A DNA stretch of 64,000 bases from Ciona savignyi (lineage: Eukaryota; Chordata; Ascidiacea; Phlebobranchia; Cionidae). The number at the start of each line of letters is the position of its first letter. Within the stretch, counting starts at the first letter, position 1. The translations under genes were made by a program, and so were the position numbers. The notes under the pieces were generated by a model. The model ran no database searches. It was given only the letters and a program-made list of their open reading frames with translations, and was not told the DNA's origin. This document shows positions 13,933-25,450 of the stretch, piece by piece. The stretch is from the NCBI GenBank assembly GCA_000149265.1, contig CH001991.1, positions 529,606 to 593,605 of the forward strand, in the 5' to 3' direction.

Positions 13933-14590
13933 GATGTAGTCTTAAATTAAGTAGCCCAGTAAATAAAACAACAGTTACTGCGGTAGCACGTATCGTCGTA
14001 GCTTACTTCCCTGCGATTAAACGATAAAGTTTTTAATCGACCACGCCCCATATTACAGCTGTACCAGAAGTTGTACAGACTTCTTCAACGAATGTTGTAA
14101 TATTATTTATTTTTATTTAATATCCTACCCTTTAATCAGAAAATAAGATTACTTTATTGTCGTGTTTACTAATTAATCTAACGTTACGTTCCACTGGGAA
14201 ATAAAATATACACAGACAAAGTGTGTTGATTAAAAAGTGCGACCAAAATATAGCAACTCCATTTTTGTTCACATTTGCGCATTTATATAGCCGATAGCGG
14301 TGCCCAGCGAACCATAACAACACTCAGTTAAGCGCAATAATTAAGTTCGGTTTGGTTCATACAAGATTCTTAGAAGACAAATTATAAAAGAGGTGGACTT
14401 TCACAAATTATTATATTATTTTTTTTATGGTTTACTCTCATTTTTATATTTTAACTAAAGACTTACTATACCTGTACAACCATTTGAATAGGGTACTTCA
14501 TTAGCTTGTTAGTATGTGATGTGGCAATTTTACCAATTTACCTGAAGACTATTTCTCATGGAATAAGTGATTCGACAAACTTAGCTAAAG
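13933..14590. promoter_or_regulatory. Shared upstream region of RSU1 (-) and TAF2 (+)
   Basis: 658 bp separates the two start codons, so both promoters must lie here or overlap. It is AT-rich with no clear TATA box or CpG block. The sequence just before the TAF2 ATG ends in TAAAG, which could serve as a cis or trans splice acceptor (ascidians trans-splice a leader onto many mRNAs), but this is only a possibility. Confidence 0.55.
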
Positions 14591-17500
14591 ATGGATAGAA
14601 AAGATAAAAAATCTGGTTTTCAACGGCCTTACAAACTAAGTCACCAGTTACTATGCATTACTTCAATCAATTTTCAGCGCCAAGCACTTATGGGCTTTGT
14701 CGAGTTGATGTTGCAGCCAAAAAAGTCTGATATTAAAGTCATCAAAGTAAACTGCAAGCAATCTCGCATTCACAGAGTCTGTGTCAACAAGGTAGAAGCT
14801 TCATTTCAATACCAAGATCCATCTTTGGATTTGGCGCAACGTGACCCAAAATCACGTAATGTAGAATTTTTGAGCTCCTGTCATCTCACTGCTGTGGAAA
14901 GTGTTGATCCAGACACTGGTTACCATGGGGAAATAACGATTCGTATTCCATCTGAGGTTTTAAAAACAGTGAAAGATCAAAAACCTCTGTGTGTCAGCAT
15001 GGATTTCACTTTAGAAAATCCAAAAGGTGGAATTCATTTTGTCGTTCCAGATTCGGAAGGGACATTGAAGGAACGGGCAGCTCATCTCTTCACTTATGGA
15101 CTTGAAAATTGTGCACGCCTATGGTTTCCGTGTGTGGATACTTATAGTGAGCCTTGTACATGGAAATTGGAGTTCACCGTCGAAGAATCAATGACTGCTG
15201 TTTCATGTGGTGATCTTGTCGAGACAGTTTTTACCCCTGACCGAAAAAGGAAGACCTTTCATTATGTTTTAAGCATTCCAACTGCTGCCCCTAACATTGT
15301 CCTGGCAGTTGGGCCATTTGAAATCCTTGTTGATCCAAACATGCACGAAGTTACTCATTTCTGTTTGCCTCAGATGATGCCTTTGTTAGAACACACCACT
15401 GCAACATGCCATAAAGTATTCGAGTTTTTTGAAGAGGTTTTGAGCTTCAGATTCCCTTACTCCTGCTACAAACAGGTTTTTGTCGATGAAGCTTATCAAG
15501 ATTCACTTCCTTATGCTTCTGTGGGCTTGTTCAGTGTCAACTTGCTGTTCAGTAAGATAGTGCTGGATCAGACCCCGATTACAAGAAAACATATGGCCCG
15601 TGCACTCTCTGAGCAGTTTTTCGGATGTTTCATGGCCCGAGAAACCTGGAATGATTACTGGGTGCCTGTGGGCATAGCCGGATACTTGTACGGCCTTTGG
15701 CTTAGAAGCACGTTTGGGAACAGTGAATACAGAGATTGGATTACAAGCGAGACACATCAGCTCTGTCAATATGAAACTACGGTTGGTCCAGTGGTATTAC
15801 ACCACGCAAGTAAAGATTCATTTTTAAGCAGACACTTTCCCCATCAGCATCCACACACAGTGTCCCCAACATATTACAAGATGATGAGGTGCAAGTCACA
15901 CTTAGTGATGCGACAGATCGAAAATCGAATCGGACCTCAGTTACTCCTTCAAGCTTTTAACAAATTACTTTCCTTGGCAAACACATCAGCCCAGCAGAAA
16001 GTTATAAGTTCCACCTGGTCTACAATGCTTTTATCAACAGCTGGTTTCCTTAAATCCACCTACACTGTATCGGGCAAAGACATTTCAAACCTGATAGATC
16101 AGTGGGTGCACAAAGGTGGTGTTGTGAGATTCAGTAGCAACTTTGTTTTTAACCGAAAACGAAACACAGTTGAACTCGATATAAAAACAGACCTTGTTGG
16201 TAAAGGTACTCAGAAATACGTTGGACCGTTGACTGTCAGAGTCCAGGAATTGGATGGTTCGTTTAACCACACTGTCCAAATAGAGGAAAACACAACAAAG
16301 CATGACCTGCCTTGCCACTCAAAAAGCAGGCGAAACAAGCGTAAGAAAATCCCGCTTCTTAACGGCGAGGAAGTGGATATGGACTTATCATTCATGGATC
16401 CAGATTCCCCAGTTCTCTGGCTCAGAATTGACCCTGATATTAATATCTTGCGCATGGTCAACTTTGAGCAGCCCGACTACATGTGGCAGTACCAACTCCG
16501 ATATGAGAGAGATGTAATCGGACAGGGTGAGGCGATCAAGGCTTTGGAAAACTTCCCAACTCCTGCAACTCGGAATGCACTCACAGATATAATCGAAAAT
16601 GAGCTCTACTATTACAAAGTGCGCATGCAAGCTTGCAAAAGCTTGGCATATATCGCAAATGCGATGGTCAATACATGGACAGGTCCACCTGCAATGCTGA
16701 ACCTATTTACAAGATTCTTTTGCTGTGATACCTCCCCTCCAATAGTTCGAATGAACAATTTCTCAAATTTCCAGCAGTATTTCCTCCAAAAACAAATTCC
16801 GGTAGCAATGTCTTTGCTACGAAATTCGCATGCAATCTGTCCCAAAGAAATCCTGCATTACCTGTTCGGACTTATCAAGTTCAATGATAATTCTAAGAAC
16901 AAGTACTCAGATAATTATTACCGAGCTGCTTTAGTAGATGCACTGAGCAACACCGTAACTCCTGCAGTTATTCTGCAATCCGATCAAAAAGTCAATGCCG
17001 ATTCGATGCCAATGGATATACACACAATTGTGGATGAAGTAACAAGATTTCTGAATTTAGAAAAACATCTTCCTTCCTACAGGTACACAATCACGATCAG
17101 TTGCCTTAGGTCCATCAGGAATTTACAAAGAAATGGACATTTGCCGTGCGATATTGCATTATTTAAAAGTTATGCTGCTCCTGGATTTTTCAGGGATGTT
17201 CGTCTGGCAGCAATAGGATGTTTAGTGGACTTAGTAAAAGCAAACAAAAGTATCGAAGAATTCCATTGGTTGCTGGATCTGGCCAGAGACGACCAAGTTG
17301 CCGAAATAAAGTTCGGCATCATCAGTGCGTTAGTAAAGAACCCTCCATTTCAAAAAGGAGATAAATCAGTCTTAAACAATGCAGAGATAGTGGAGAAACT
17401 GTGGTCCTACATTAACCATGAGACATTTTATGATCCTCGCTTACGGTGTGAGGCAATTGATCTGTATTTCAAGCTATTTGGCAAGAGCCGTCCACAATGC

Positions 17501-17926
17501 TTACCTGCCCCTCAGTTCGGAGTAGTGGTCAACTTAAAGGAGAAACGAACCCAAATAAATCCAAACACCGCTAGTGAGAGGCGTTCGTATGAAGGAAGTG
17601 ATTATCCAAGGTTAAAACGTCCTTCTTCAATGCCAGTGTCGGCCTATGCAGAAGATCAGTCAAACAAACTTACGATGAAGATCAAGTTGGGTGGCCCATC
17701 ACGCAGCAGCAGTCTGCTCGACACTGATGATGTCTTAGCAGCTGAGAGTCTGCTCTCGTTGTCACACGGAGACATTCCTTCACGACCTTCAACACCAGGA
17801 GGAGCCAACGATTCGATGTCATGGCAGTCGTCAACGAAATTTATGGACGGGGATTTTTCATTATCATCAACCCCTAACATCACTCTTGATCATCCCACAA
17901 TGCCCCACCCAATTCCCAAAGGATAA
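14591..17926 (+). CDS. TAF2: TAF2, TFIID subunit 2 (M1 aminopeptidase-like fold)
   Basis: A single uninterrupted exon of 1111 codons from ATG 14591. The reading matches TAF2 throughout: RPYKLSHQLLCITSINFQ at the start, WFPCVDTYSEPCTWKLEFTV near residue 180, and NFNR/KRN- and HSKSRRNKRKKIPLLNGEE-type blocks in the middle. TAF2 binds core-promoter initiator DNA with TAF1 within TFIID. The M1 aminopeptidase fold is catalytically dead. The GAMEN-like site reads PYASVGLFS (about residue 307) and the HExxH site reads KHMARALSEQFFG (about residue 330), so the zinc motif is not intact. The frame stops at TAA 17924-17926, just before a Lys/His-rich stretch in the +1 frame (17922-18062). That stretch corresponds to the basic tail of vertebrate TAF2, so the annotated C terminus is probably cut by a one-base indel. 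Human TAF2 is 1199 residues. Confidence 0.96.
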   Translation: MDRKDKKSGFQRPYKLSHQLLCITSINFQRQALMGFVELMLQPKKSDIKVIKVNCKQSRIHRVCVNKVEASFQYQDPSLDLAQRDPKSRNVEFLSSCHLTAVESVDPDTGYHGEITIRIPSEVLKTVKDQKPLCVSMDFTLENPKGGIHFVVPDSEGTLKERAAHLFTYGLENCARLWFPCVDTYSEPCTWKLEFTVEESMTAVSCGDLVETVFTPDRKRKTFHYVLSIPTAAPNIVLAVGPFEILVDPNMHEVTHFCLPQMMPLLEHTTATCHKVFEFFEEVLSFRFPYSCYKQVFVDEAYQDSLPYASVGLFSVNLLFSKIVLDQTPITRKHMARALSEQFFGCFMARETWNDYWVPVGIAGYLYGLWLRSTFGNSEYRDWITSETHQLCQYETTVGPVVLHHASKDSFLSRHFPHQHPHTVSPTYYKMMRCKSHLVMRQIENRIGPQLLLQAFNKLLSLANTSAQQKVISSTWSTMLLSTAGFLKSTYTVSGKDISNLIDQWVHKGGVVRFSSNFVFNRKRNTVELDIKTDLVGKGTQKYVGPLTVRVQELDGSFNHTVQIEENTTKHDLPCHSKSRRNKRKKIPLLNGEEVDMDLSFMDPDSPVLWLRIDPDINILRMVNFEQPDYMWQYQLRYERDVIGQGEAIKALENFPTPATRNALTDIIENELYYYKVRMQACKSLAYIANAMVNTWTGPPAMLNLFTRFFCCDTSPPIVRMNNFSNFQQYFLQKQIPVAMSLLRNSHAICPKEILHYLFGLIKFNDNSKNKYSDNYYRAALVDALSNTVTPAVILQSDQKVNADSMPMDIHTIVDEVTRFLNLEKHLPSYRYTITISCLRSIRNLQRNGHLPCDIALFKSYAAPGFFRDVRLAAIGCLVDLVKANKSIEEFHWLLDLARDDQVAEIKFGIISALVKNPPFQKGDKSVLNNAEIVEKLWSYINHETFYDPRLRCEAIDLYFKLFGKSRPQCLPAPQFGVVVNLKEKRTQINPNTASERRSYEGSDYPRLKRPSSMPVSAYAEDQSNKLTMKIKLGGPSRSSSLLDTDDVLAAESLLSLSHGDIPSRPSTPGGANDSMSWQSSTKFMDGDFSLSSTPNITLDHPTMPHPIPKG

Positions 17927-18062
17927 AAAGAAGAAGAAAAAGCACAAGCATAAACACAGACATAAGCATCGTGGTGATAGTGACTGGTCCTCGCCAGCCA
18001 CACCTTCCAGTTCGGTGAACTCACCATATGCTTCGGTTACTTCTCCGCTAGCAATGGAATAA
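17922..18062 (+). pseudogene. TAF2: Frame-shifted C-terminal Lys/His tail of TAF2
   Basis: In the frame one base off the main TAF2 frame, 17922-18062 reads a D, six K, then alternating H and K/R residues, then GDSDWSSPATPSSSVNSPY and a TAA at 18060-18062. Vertebrate TAF2 ends in a very similar K-then-HK tract followed by a Ser/Pro-rich tail. This is therefore very likely coding sequence separated from its exon by an indel or an unseen small splice. The few GT-AG pairs I tested over the last 200 bases did not give a credible intron of the right length. The stop codon lies inside an AATAAA (18058-18063). Confidence 0.75.
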
Positions 18063-18422
18063 ATTTTTAATTGTTCCATATGTACGAATATCTGTTTCAA
18101 TGCTGTAGTTTTTTTCATACTCTTATTTGTATAAAATGTGTTAAAATTTGATTGTTTGTATCATGCTGCAACACTGCCCAATGAAAATTAAGAGTCATAT
18201 AGATGATAGCATATTAAACAGTTTTAAACAGTTAATTTTATAATCAGTGCCATTTTGCGAAATTAGCTGCTTTTTGGAATCTTTCGGTATGTTATAAAAC
18301 TAGATTGTTGAATGATCCAGAAATAAGTCTGTTTAATCATTTTTTTAGAAATTAGTTTATTTAGGCAATTGACGTTTGATTTAAAAAGTAATTTAAAAAA
18401 AGGCCTTCTCTTTCACCAAACG
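18063..18422. other. Short intergenic between TAF2 and LRRC61
   Basis: About 360 bp separates the putative true TAF2 stop from the LRRC61 ATG, on the same strand. It is AT-rich with an AATAAA at its left edge. The spacing is short but longer than that of most described Ciona operons, so co-transcription is possible but not shown. Confidence 0.5.
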
Positions 18423-21400
18423 ATGGCTTCAAATTTATCTGCCGAAGGTAATAACAATGATATTTTATATTAAACCTAAAATATATATTATATAACATCA
18501 GTTATTTGCAACTAATAAAATATCAAGTATGAATTTAAATATGTGTACCATGACAGAATTTAACCAGATAAATTGTCTGAGTTATGGAAAAAGAACTCCC
18601 TAAAGTAGTTTTGACCCCAATTTGTTGGGCGTAACTGCCGATTGTAAGTAAGACCTTATTTTACCTAAAAAGCAGTGTTTCATGTCAACTTATCTGTACA
18701 TATTAAATTTTACAGAAGTAGCAGTAACTACTGAAATGCTTTTAAGTTCTTCTGGAGAGTTCGATATAGAGAGCATTGAAATTTTGTACCTTGACCATAA
18801 AAATATTGCTGATTTGGCCAGTTTGTGTTACTGCAAGAACCTCTGCAGAATAAATCTCTCCCACAACCAAATCTCAGTGATCAGTGCTCTTCGTAATCTC
18901 AAGCAACTCACTTTTCTTAATATATCTTCGAATTATGTCACAAATATAGGTAACTTTGATCTTGTTGTTAAGGTGCATACAAAAATCCTTTGCAGCTATT
19001 GTAGAACATGTAACAATGTATCCAAGATATTTATTATAAAAAAAACCTTATTAAAAGCGCTCTGTTTATTGCAGAAGATTTAAATAAGCTATTTGTAAAA
19101 GAACTTGTGCACATTCATGGATAATTTTTTTAACAAGCATTGATATTATAAATATTATGTATTATGATTTTTATATATAATATTTGTCTAGATTCCCTAT
19201 CTGGTTTGGAAAACCTTGAAGATCTAAATGCGGCTGGAAATTTGATTGGAAACTCTGACAGATTACGCTGTTTGTCAAGTATTTCTAGCTTGAGGAAACT
19301 TCGTCTACATGATGGAATTAAGAAACTCACCAACCCAGTTTGTGACACTGAAGGGTATCACAAGACTACCTTAGCCATGCTGCCTCAACTAATGATGTTA
19401 GACGGTATGCTCGGTAGTTTTTTGACTAATTTCGGTAGTTTTTTTTTCCAATTTCTCTAACAGACTTATTTAGTATATCATTTTTTCTATCAATCCCTAC
19501 CTTGTCTCGCTATTAAGTATCTTGCAATCACTGAAACAGTTAACACGGCACGACTGTGGGCATTTGTACAAGGATGCTGCAACGGCTTAGTAAAATTAAA
19601 TCAAAAGTACTACATGGCAGTAATTTTAATTATGAATAGAAAAATGAGAAACAGCTCCTACATTTTGAATATTAACATGAGATATTAAGCAGACTTGCCA
19701 TAAAATTACCAGTGCTAAGTAACAACCTTTTAACCCTTGGTATGAACAGGACAAACTTCCTTTTCATCTGTTATTCATGTTGACTGAGATTGCATTGTAA
19801 ATTTTAAACTACAATGATTTGCTGTTTTTGCACCCAAATGTAGCTATTCTGTTGTATATAACCTTGATGCAACCATTAGGGAAAGCTTTTTCTAACAAGC
19901 AAAAATTCAGGTGAAAGAGTAAAAGGTCGTGGAAGTGATTTTCATCGGATTTGTCAAGATCTGGATGACCAATTAAAAAGTAAGTTTGGAAATTCAAGTT
20001 CATGGTATTTTTGAAAATTCCAGTTCAATTACTATTTTGTTTTACAAAATGCCGTTTGTTCATGAAATATACCTAACAAAATTCGAATACTATTGCAATT
20101 ATCAACAGTATATAGGCGATTTATCCGTAAATGTTATTAAGTGCATGCTTACAGAAACTAATGTCTTATGATGCGTTAAATACATAATTATTATTTTGTA
20201 AAAACTTATTGTGACATTGCAAGGCCATGAGTCCCATGAAGCAACATTTAAAAAAAAACTCATCAAATATCTTTAAAAATCCTGTAGCATTATACCACGA
20301 ACATGAACCTTATTGTCCATGCAATTCATGCAAAATTGGTAATAAACCAGCAGCAGGTATGTAGTTTGCGAGTGGTAGAAGAGTGGACAATAAACTTCCA
20401 ATCTATTTTTTTATGTGTGTAGTAGTGTAGCAGTGAAATCTTCGTAACATTGCCGGTATTCTAATGTAGTTTTCTGTTGACTAATTCTTGTTGTATTTTC
20501 CTTATTGCAAAATAACATACGACAAATGGGGAAAACGTTTTAATATTGCATATCGCATTAGATTTGAGGGTATTTTAATCCATATACTTGAATACTTCTT
20601 TTACGATTTTGTATATTTTGCCATTTTAGTTTTGCTTTCTTTAGGCCTACCTAAAAAAAAGAATAACCGCTCTTGTTTATTTAAATCAAAAAAACAAAAA
20701 ATTACAAGCCTTACAATCGATATTAGTACCGTATATCACGGCAACAATTTTTAAAAATCTACCTCTTGATTCTTCTTCACTGTTTTGTTAAATTGATATG
20801 AGCTATTTTTAGTTGCAATTGATTTGCCTAATTCTTTATATTATTCGATTTGTACTTATTTGTTTGTTTTTAACTTTTGCAGTGCCTTCTAGTCTGTTTA
20901 ACATTAATCCACTTGTTCATGAAATCTTGTTAAACAACTTACTGAAGCTAAACGCAATAAACGAGTATTTGATCTAGCAACCTCCTGGATGGCAGTCATA
21001 ACTTGTCCAGTATGTTAGCTCAGTTGGTTATAAAAACATCAGTCGTAATCTTAAAGGTTGTTAGATTGAAACCAACCACTGGCTAGTCGACTATATAACT
21101 TGATTTAGCGGTCGGCCCCAGAACCTACTGGATTACTTACTGGCTTAACCCAAAGTGTTAAAAATCTCGTGATTTTATATCATAATTATCTGATAATTTC
21201 CTGTTTGATAATAAAGGCTATTTTTATCCACGGGTTTAAATGTAAGGCAAATGGGAGGTCAAGAAAATCGTTTTTACACGTTATAAATCGGTGGGGCAGT
21301 TGTGTAATTCGTAAAAATGTAACTTTTTTGCGCTTGAGATAAATGATCTATTTTGTCCTATTCTGCAGGTGGGCGAACGTTCGGACCGGTTGTTGAGCGT

Positions 21401-21577
21401 CCACTTCCAGGTCCATGGTTTGATTCCGACCAGCTTTCAACGCCGGATTTGCGCAATACCTCATCTAACGACGTCATGGAGTTCCAGAAGGTTCTTCGCG
21501 AGTGCAAGAAAACAGACGAGAAAGCAAGCGCCATGCTGGATCAATTCAAATCGCGTCTACAGCCAAGCTATTCATGA
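18423..21577 (+). CDS. LRRC61: LRRC61, leucine-rich repeat-containing protein 61
   Basis: Exons 18423-18447, 18716-18949, 19192-19404, 19911-19979, 20224-20356 and 21369-21577 (TGA). The protein begins MASNLSAEG and continues with SSSGEFDIESIEILYL, LSHNQISVISALRNL, LNAAGNLIGNSDRLRCL and GERVKGRGSDFHRICQDL. These match human LRRC61 in order, including its GRGSDFYQLCRDLD block. It ends with a helical segment (EFQKVLRECKKTDEKA) like the human C terminus. LRRC61 has no firmly established function; the protein is small, LRR-only and probably cytosolic or cilia-related (not shown). Exon 5 is 133 nt where the flanking phases need a multiple of three. Read as written it stops at 20274-20276. Removing one A from the A9 run at 20250-20258 restores a frame giving about 293 residues. 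Confidence 0.88.
21005..21185 (+). mobile_element. Degenerate tRNA-derived SINE in LRRC61 intron 5
   Basis: A tRNA-like head at about 21012-21085 has a box A-like TTAGCTCAGTTGGTTA and a box B-like GGTTGTTAGATTGAAACC. It is followed by a body with CCTACTGGATTACTTACTGG, similar to the body of the better copies at 39670 and 55394. It is too degenerate to fold as a functional tRNA: the acceptor ends do not pair. Confidence 0.6.
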
Positions 21578-21843
21578 AAGACTTTTTAAAGTTTTTTTTC
21601 AATTCCACTGTGATTTTTTTATTTTTACCCATTTTTTTCCGGCGGAAAAATAGTTTTGCACTTAACGTTGACAAATAGAATTATTTCATATATTTAATGA
21701 TTAAAAAATGCCGTCGATGCTAGAAAGCATGTCGTAGTGATGCACGAATCAATAGTGAAATAGATGGTTACAATGAAGAATGAACATATTACACGAAAAA
21801 AATTGAAAATAAATTGCATATTTTAGATATTTTAATATCCGTT

Positions 21844-24800
21844 TTAACTATCAGCAACAGAAGTATCCATTAAATCCATGAAGCGTTTGATGGTCAGCCA
21901 GCTTCCTTCAACACCTAGTTCGCCTGCCGCGTTCCGTTTCTTGGCGATTAAATTTTTCCACATTGTCGAGCTCACCGACAATTTGGCGTCGAACGAGGCG
22001 GCTGAGTTCCTCTGCATATCGACCACGCAGTTGCGTATTGTGTAGCTGAACGTGTCGCTGTCGGTGAAGTCAAACGCGATCGTGAACGTTTCTTCGGCGT
22101 CGCAATCTTCCGCTTTAAAACGGAACGGCAGGATGCGCATGATATCGTCCGTTCTCATTCCAGACAGGACCTGTTGCATACCCAGTGGCGACATTGATAT
22201 TTTGAGGCCAGTCAGTTCCCTTGCGCATGTTAAATAGTAGTTCCGACCATTCGCGCTTTTCATCAACGTTGCCAATGCTTCCAGTGCTTCTATTTTAGCG
22301 TCCTTCGCTTTGTTATAGAGATCACTATCGGCTTGTGCGGTGTTCAAAACCATAGACGACAGTTCAAGAGCCCATTGCACTTCGGATTGTAAGTGATAAC
22401 CAGTTGTTTGCAAATTTTTCTCGGATTTCGTTAGGCTTACCGACGCCGCTTTTAGCATCTTTTGAGAACCAGACACTTCGCCAAAATCCGCGGTTAGCAA
22501 GTCTTCATAACGCTTTGCTCTGTCCTTCTTTGACAAGGGATTCAAATTAACTGGATCGCCGTCAAACCACCCGATCAAATTGTCGTACACGCCTCGTACT
22601 GACCACTCCACAGTGCCGTAAAACTCTTGCAGAAAAGGGTGCGAGGCTAGAGTATGCGGCAACCGAACTTGACGCACAATATCATCCAATTCCCATCGCT
22701 TGTTTATGAGCCTTACTGTTTGATCATACACAAATTGGATCGCGTCACGGTAGACTATAATAGTATCATGAATCTTTTTCTCGCCCACCATCGGTCTTGT
22801 GTGGCTTGGTACCATAAAGAGTGGCTTCAGGCCTCGTACAATATCCAGACTACGAGCCCATTGGTGACAATCCCGAGTTGGTGTTCCACGTATTGCGTAG
22901 AGGTTCGGGAACGCCTCGTAGATGTTATCCGCAGGAAGGACAACACGCTTATCAGGGAGCCAGATTGTTGTTTGGTCGTCGGTTTCGCCGGGTGTGTGTA
23001 TCAGCTGAAACGTGATACCTGAGAAACAATATTGAAAATGGTTACATTTGGAAGTGAAAGAAAAATTAGTCCTCGCCTTATGCACAATCTACACTTTGAA
23101 CTGTTTCAGCTATTAGTGACTGTTATGACTATATTAGTTTGGTAGACAGGTTCATATGAACAGGTTCAATAGTTCGATATCCGATTAGCCACAATGCTAG
23201 ATGGCGGTTAATCTTGGACAGAAACTTAACGTTTTTACGACCTAGTCGCTTAATAAATCGTTCCAAAGTTGCAGTTCTTAATACGATTAATCGGCAACCG
23301 GACTATATAGAGCACGCGGCACTAGGATACTCGTACATCAATGCCTAACGTTTATTTCCCAGCAAATAAAGTAAGTACCCCCTTCAATATACGATAAAGC
23401 ACAGTTCATCTGCAATAATGAAAATAGCTGTTTAGCTTACCTGCCAGGTTGAATGTTTCTTTATCTTGATATGTATGCGTCGCTGGTGTTACATTGTAAG
23501 AAAGATCTCTTTCGACCATTAATCTATACCCAATCCCTGCGTTGATAATTTCTTTCCCATGGTTTAGGAATGTACCGAACTGCCTACTGCCTTGTACAAA
23601 TGCGTACTGACTCGTGGTATCTGTAAATAAGAAAATAAATCGAATTGTTCGGGATATTTAACGGTATAAAGTAACTTACAGAATCGAGTAAGTTCAAAGA
23701 GAAATGCTGAATGGGTGTAGACGTTCACATATGGGTTGCCTGATTCGGCTGCTTGCTCGATCAGCCCATGAGTTCCCATCATATGATCTGCATGTAAAAA
23801 AAATTGCCCACGAATTATCGTGATTTTATAGGGTTTTCCAGCTGTTTTTTTATAAATTTCTTTGGATTTTTCGTAACGTGCTCTGACGACTGTTGTTTTT
23901 CCGTTTTTTTCCACTTGATCTTTGCTATATTTTAAGTGTGTTCCTTTAAAGGTTTTTTTCAAATAAATAAATAAACAAAAACTACTAAGATAGATTTAAC
24001 TCCTGCCCAGTCAGGTGTCTGGTGCTATTGCAGTGGTATTATACGCTAAAATTATTGCTATAAATTTTGTTCCACCAATTAATTAACTTAGATCAAGCAA
24101 CTCTCGCTAAGTGCTATTGCTTTGCCCAAGGACCCAACCGACTTGGTGCCTGAGTTTTGTACCAAAAACCGTTTGTGCCCGAGTTGATTTGTTAGGATCG
24201 ATGCGTACTGGTTTTAAAGCCTCCGGCCTACATCTGCCACGTGAAAAAGCCTTTGCAAGTATCCTATTATTAGTTGTGCGGGTCTCTTAATACAATTGTA
24301 GGGAATATATTTTCCTTGTGAAAGTACATTTTTCGTGACCAACGGCCATTACAAATTTCACAAAAGCTTTCCAATTAGAAAAAACACAAATAATTATTTT
24401 CTATGTCTTGTTATTAAGTTATATTACCTGCGTGAAAATGTGTCATAATAATGCCTTTCAATGGCTTTTGGGTTATCTTTCGAAACTCGGCCATTGCCTG
24501 TAAGGCCGAGTCTTTGCTTTCAGTTGTGTCAACTATAATAATACCGTCCGTTCCTACATAAAAAAATAAGTGTAAAAATCGTAAAGGAGGGAATCGTAAA
24601 ACGTCATCTAATATACAGTATGTGAAAGCGTTGGCAACTGACATAATATATAGAAATCTTTATTGTTTATACAACATAATTAGTAGAATCACATATAAAA
24701 ATAAATAGACAATGCATAATATACAGTGCATTATTATGTATTAAGCATGTGCATTACCCTTAGGGCCTTTTGCTTAGATGATATATAAATTCGATTAGAG

Positions 24801-25450
24801 CAGTTTATTTTCCAATTTTTTTAAGTTGGATCGATGAATGAATGTAATTGTATCATTTGTATCCTGATCCGTGGAGAAACGTTAAAGGATTTATCCATGG
24901 TAACTGTCTAATAAATGGTCGAGTTTTCCAAGCTATCGCAGTGTGTTTTATATTAATAAGACGTTATTGTTGTTTTAGTTCAACCCAATATTTACGTTCA
25001 GGCGTTCCCTACCGAACAACCAATTTCGATCCCACCACCGTTCGGTTAAAAGCGATGCACTAAACCATGGGGCTATTCGCCCGGACGTTAAGAAATATTT
25101 ACTAGTATTAAGGAAGTAGAAAAACACGTAACGACCGCTGTCAAACGTCGCTAACGTAACAATGTACAAAATGATTAATGCTAGGAAAACACACAGGTAC
25201 TATAATAACTCCTACCTTCCAGCATTATCATGTTCGCGATTGCATATCCAATGGCAACGTATACGCCGTCGGTTACTTTCTCAACTCGACGCACGTTAAA
25301 TTTGTCGGAATGAGCTTTTAATTCCTCTTGGGCCTCGATCGCTGTAGCAACACGAGATTCTTGGTTGGCATTTCGTTTGACTCCAAGCTTGTTTTTGGTA
25401 TAGTAAGCCACTGCTATTACAGCAATCGTAACAAACAGTTTGTTTGCCAT
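21844..25450 (-). CDS. Membrane-anchored MBL-fold alkylsulfatase (SdsA/BDS1 type), copy A
   Basis: Exons 25216-25450, 24428-24553, 23680-23787, 23441-23620 and 21844-23018; 607 residues, all introns phase 1. Start ATG 25450. Residues 4-17 are hydrophobic (LFVTIAVIAVAYY), a signal anchor. Next come GVYVAIGYAIANMIMLE and GTDGIIIVDTTESK, then the zinc motif THFHADHMMG (H117, H119, D121, H122) split by intron 2. Further on are GKEIINAGIGYRL, HTPGETDD (H224), LPADNIYEAFPNLYAIRG, VPSH (H289), YGTVEWSVRGVYDNLIGWF and a C-terminal SCP2-like domain. This order is that of type III linear alkylsulfatases such as Pseudomonas SdsA1 and yeast BDS1, which hydrolyse primary alkyl sulfates to alcohol and sulfate. 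A binuclear zinc enzyme is predicted. It is head to head with copy B. The substrate in a tunicate is unknown; alkyl or sterol sulfates are candidates. Confidence 0.9.
24100..24170 (-). mobile_element. SINE body fragment in alkylsulfatase A intron 2
   Basis: The segment GCCCAAGGACCCAACC (about 24121-24136) is the reverse complement of the GGTTG-GTCCTTGGGC body motif of the full SINE at 55394. The flanking AAGTGC also matches. Only this short fragment is recognisable, so the assignment is weak. Confidence 0.35.
25005..25090 (-). mobile_element. tRNA-like SINE head in alkylsulfatase A intron 1
   Basis: On the minus strand, 25090 to 25005 reads a tRNA-like block with box A-like ATGGTTTAGTGCATCGC and box B-like GGTGGGATCGAAATT. 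It is closely similar in layout to the SINE head at 55394 (TGGTCTAACGGTTAAGTGC). No cloverleaf with paired acceptor stem is evident. Its orientation matches the host gene. Confidence 0.5.

Noticed and set aside
22654..23022. 122-codon open frame opposite alkylsulfatase A
   Set aside because: Lies wholly antisense to a well-supported exon and reads as a shadow frame.
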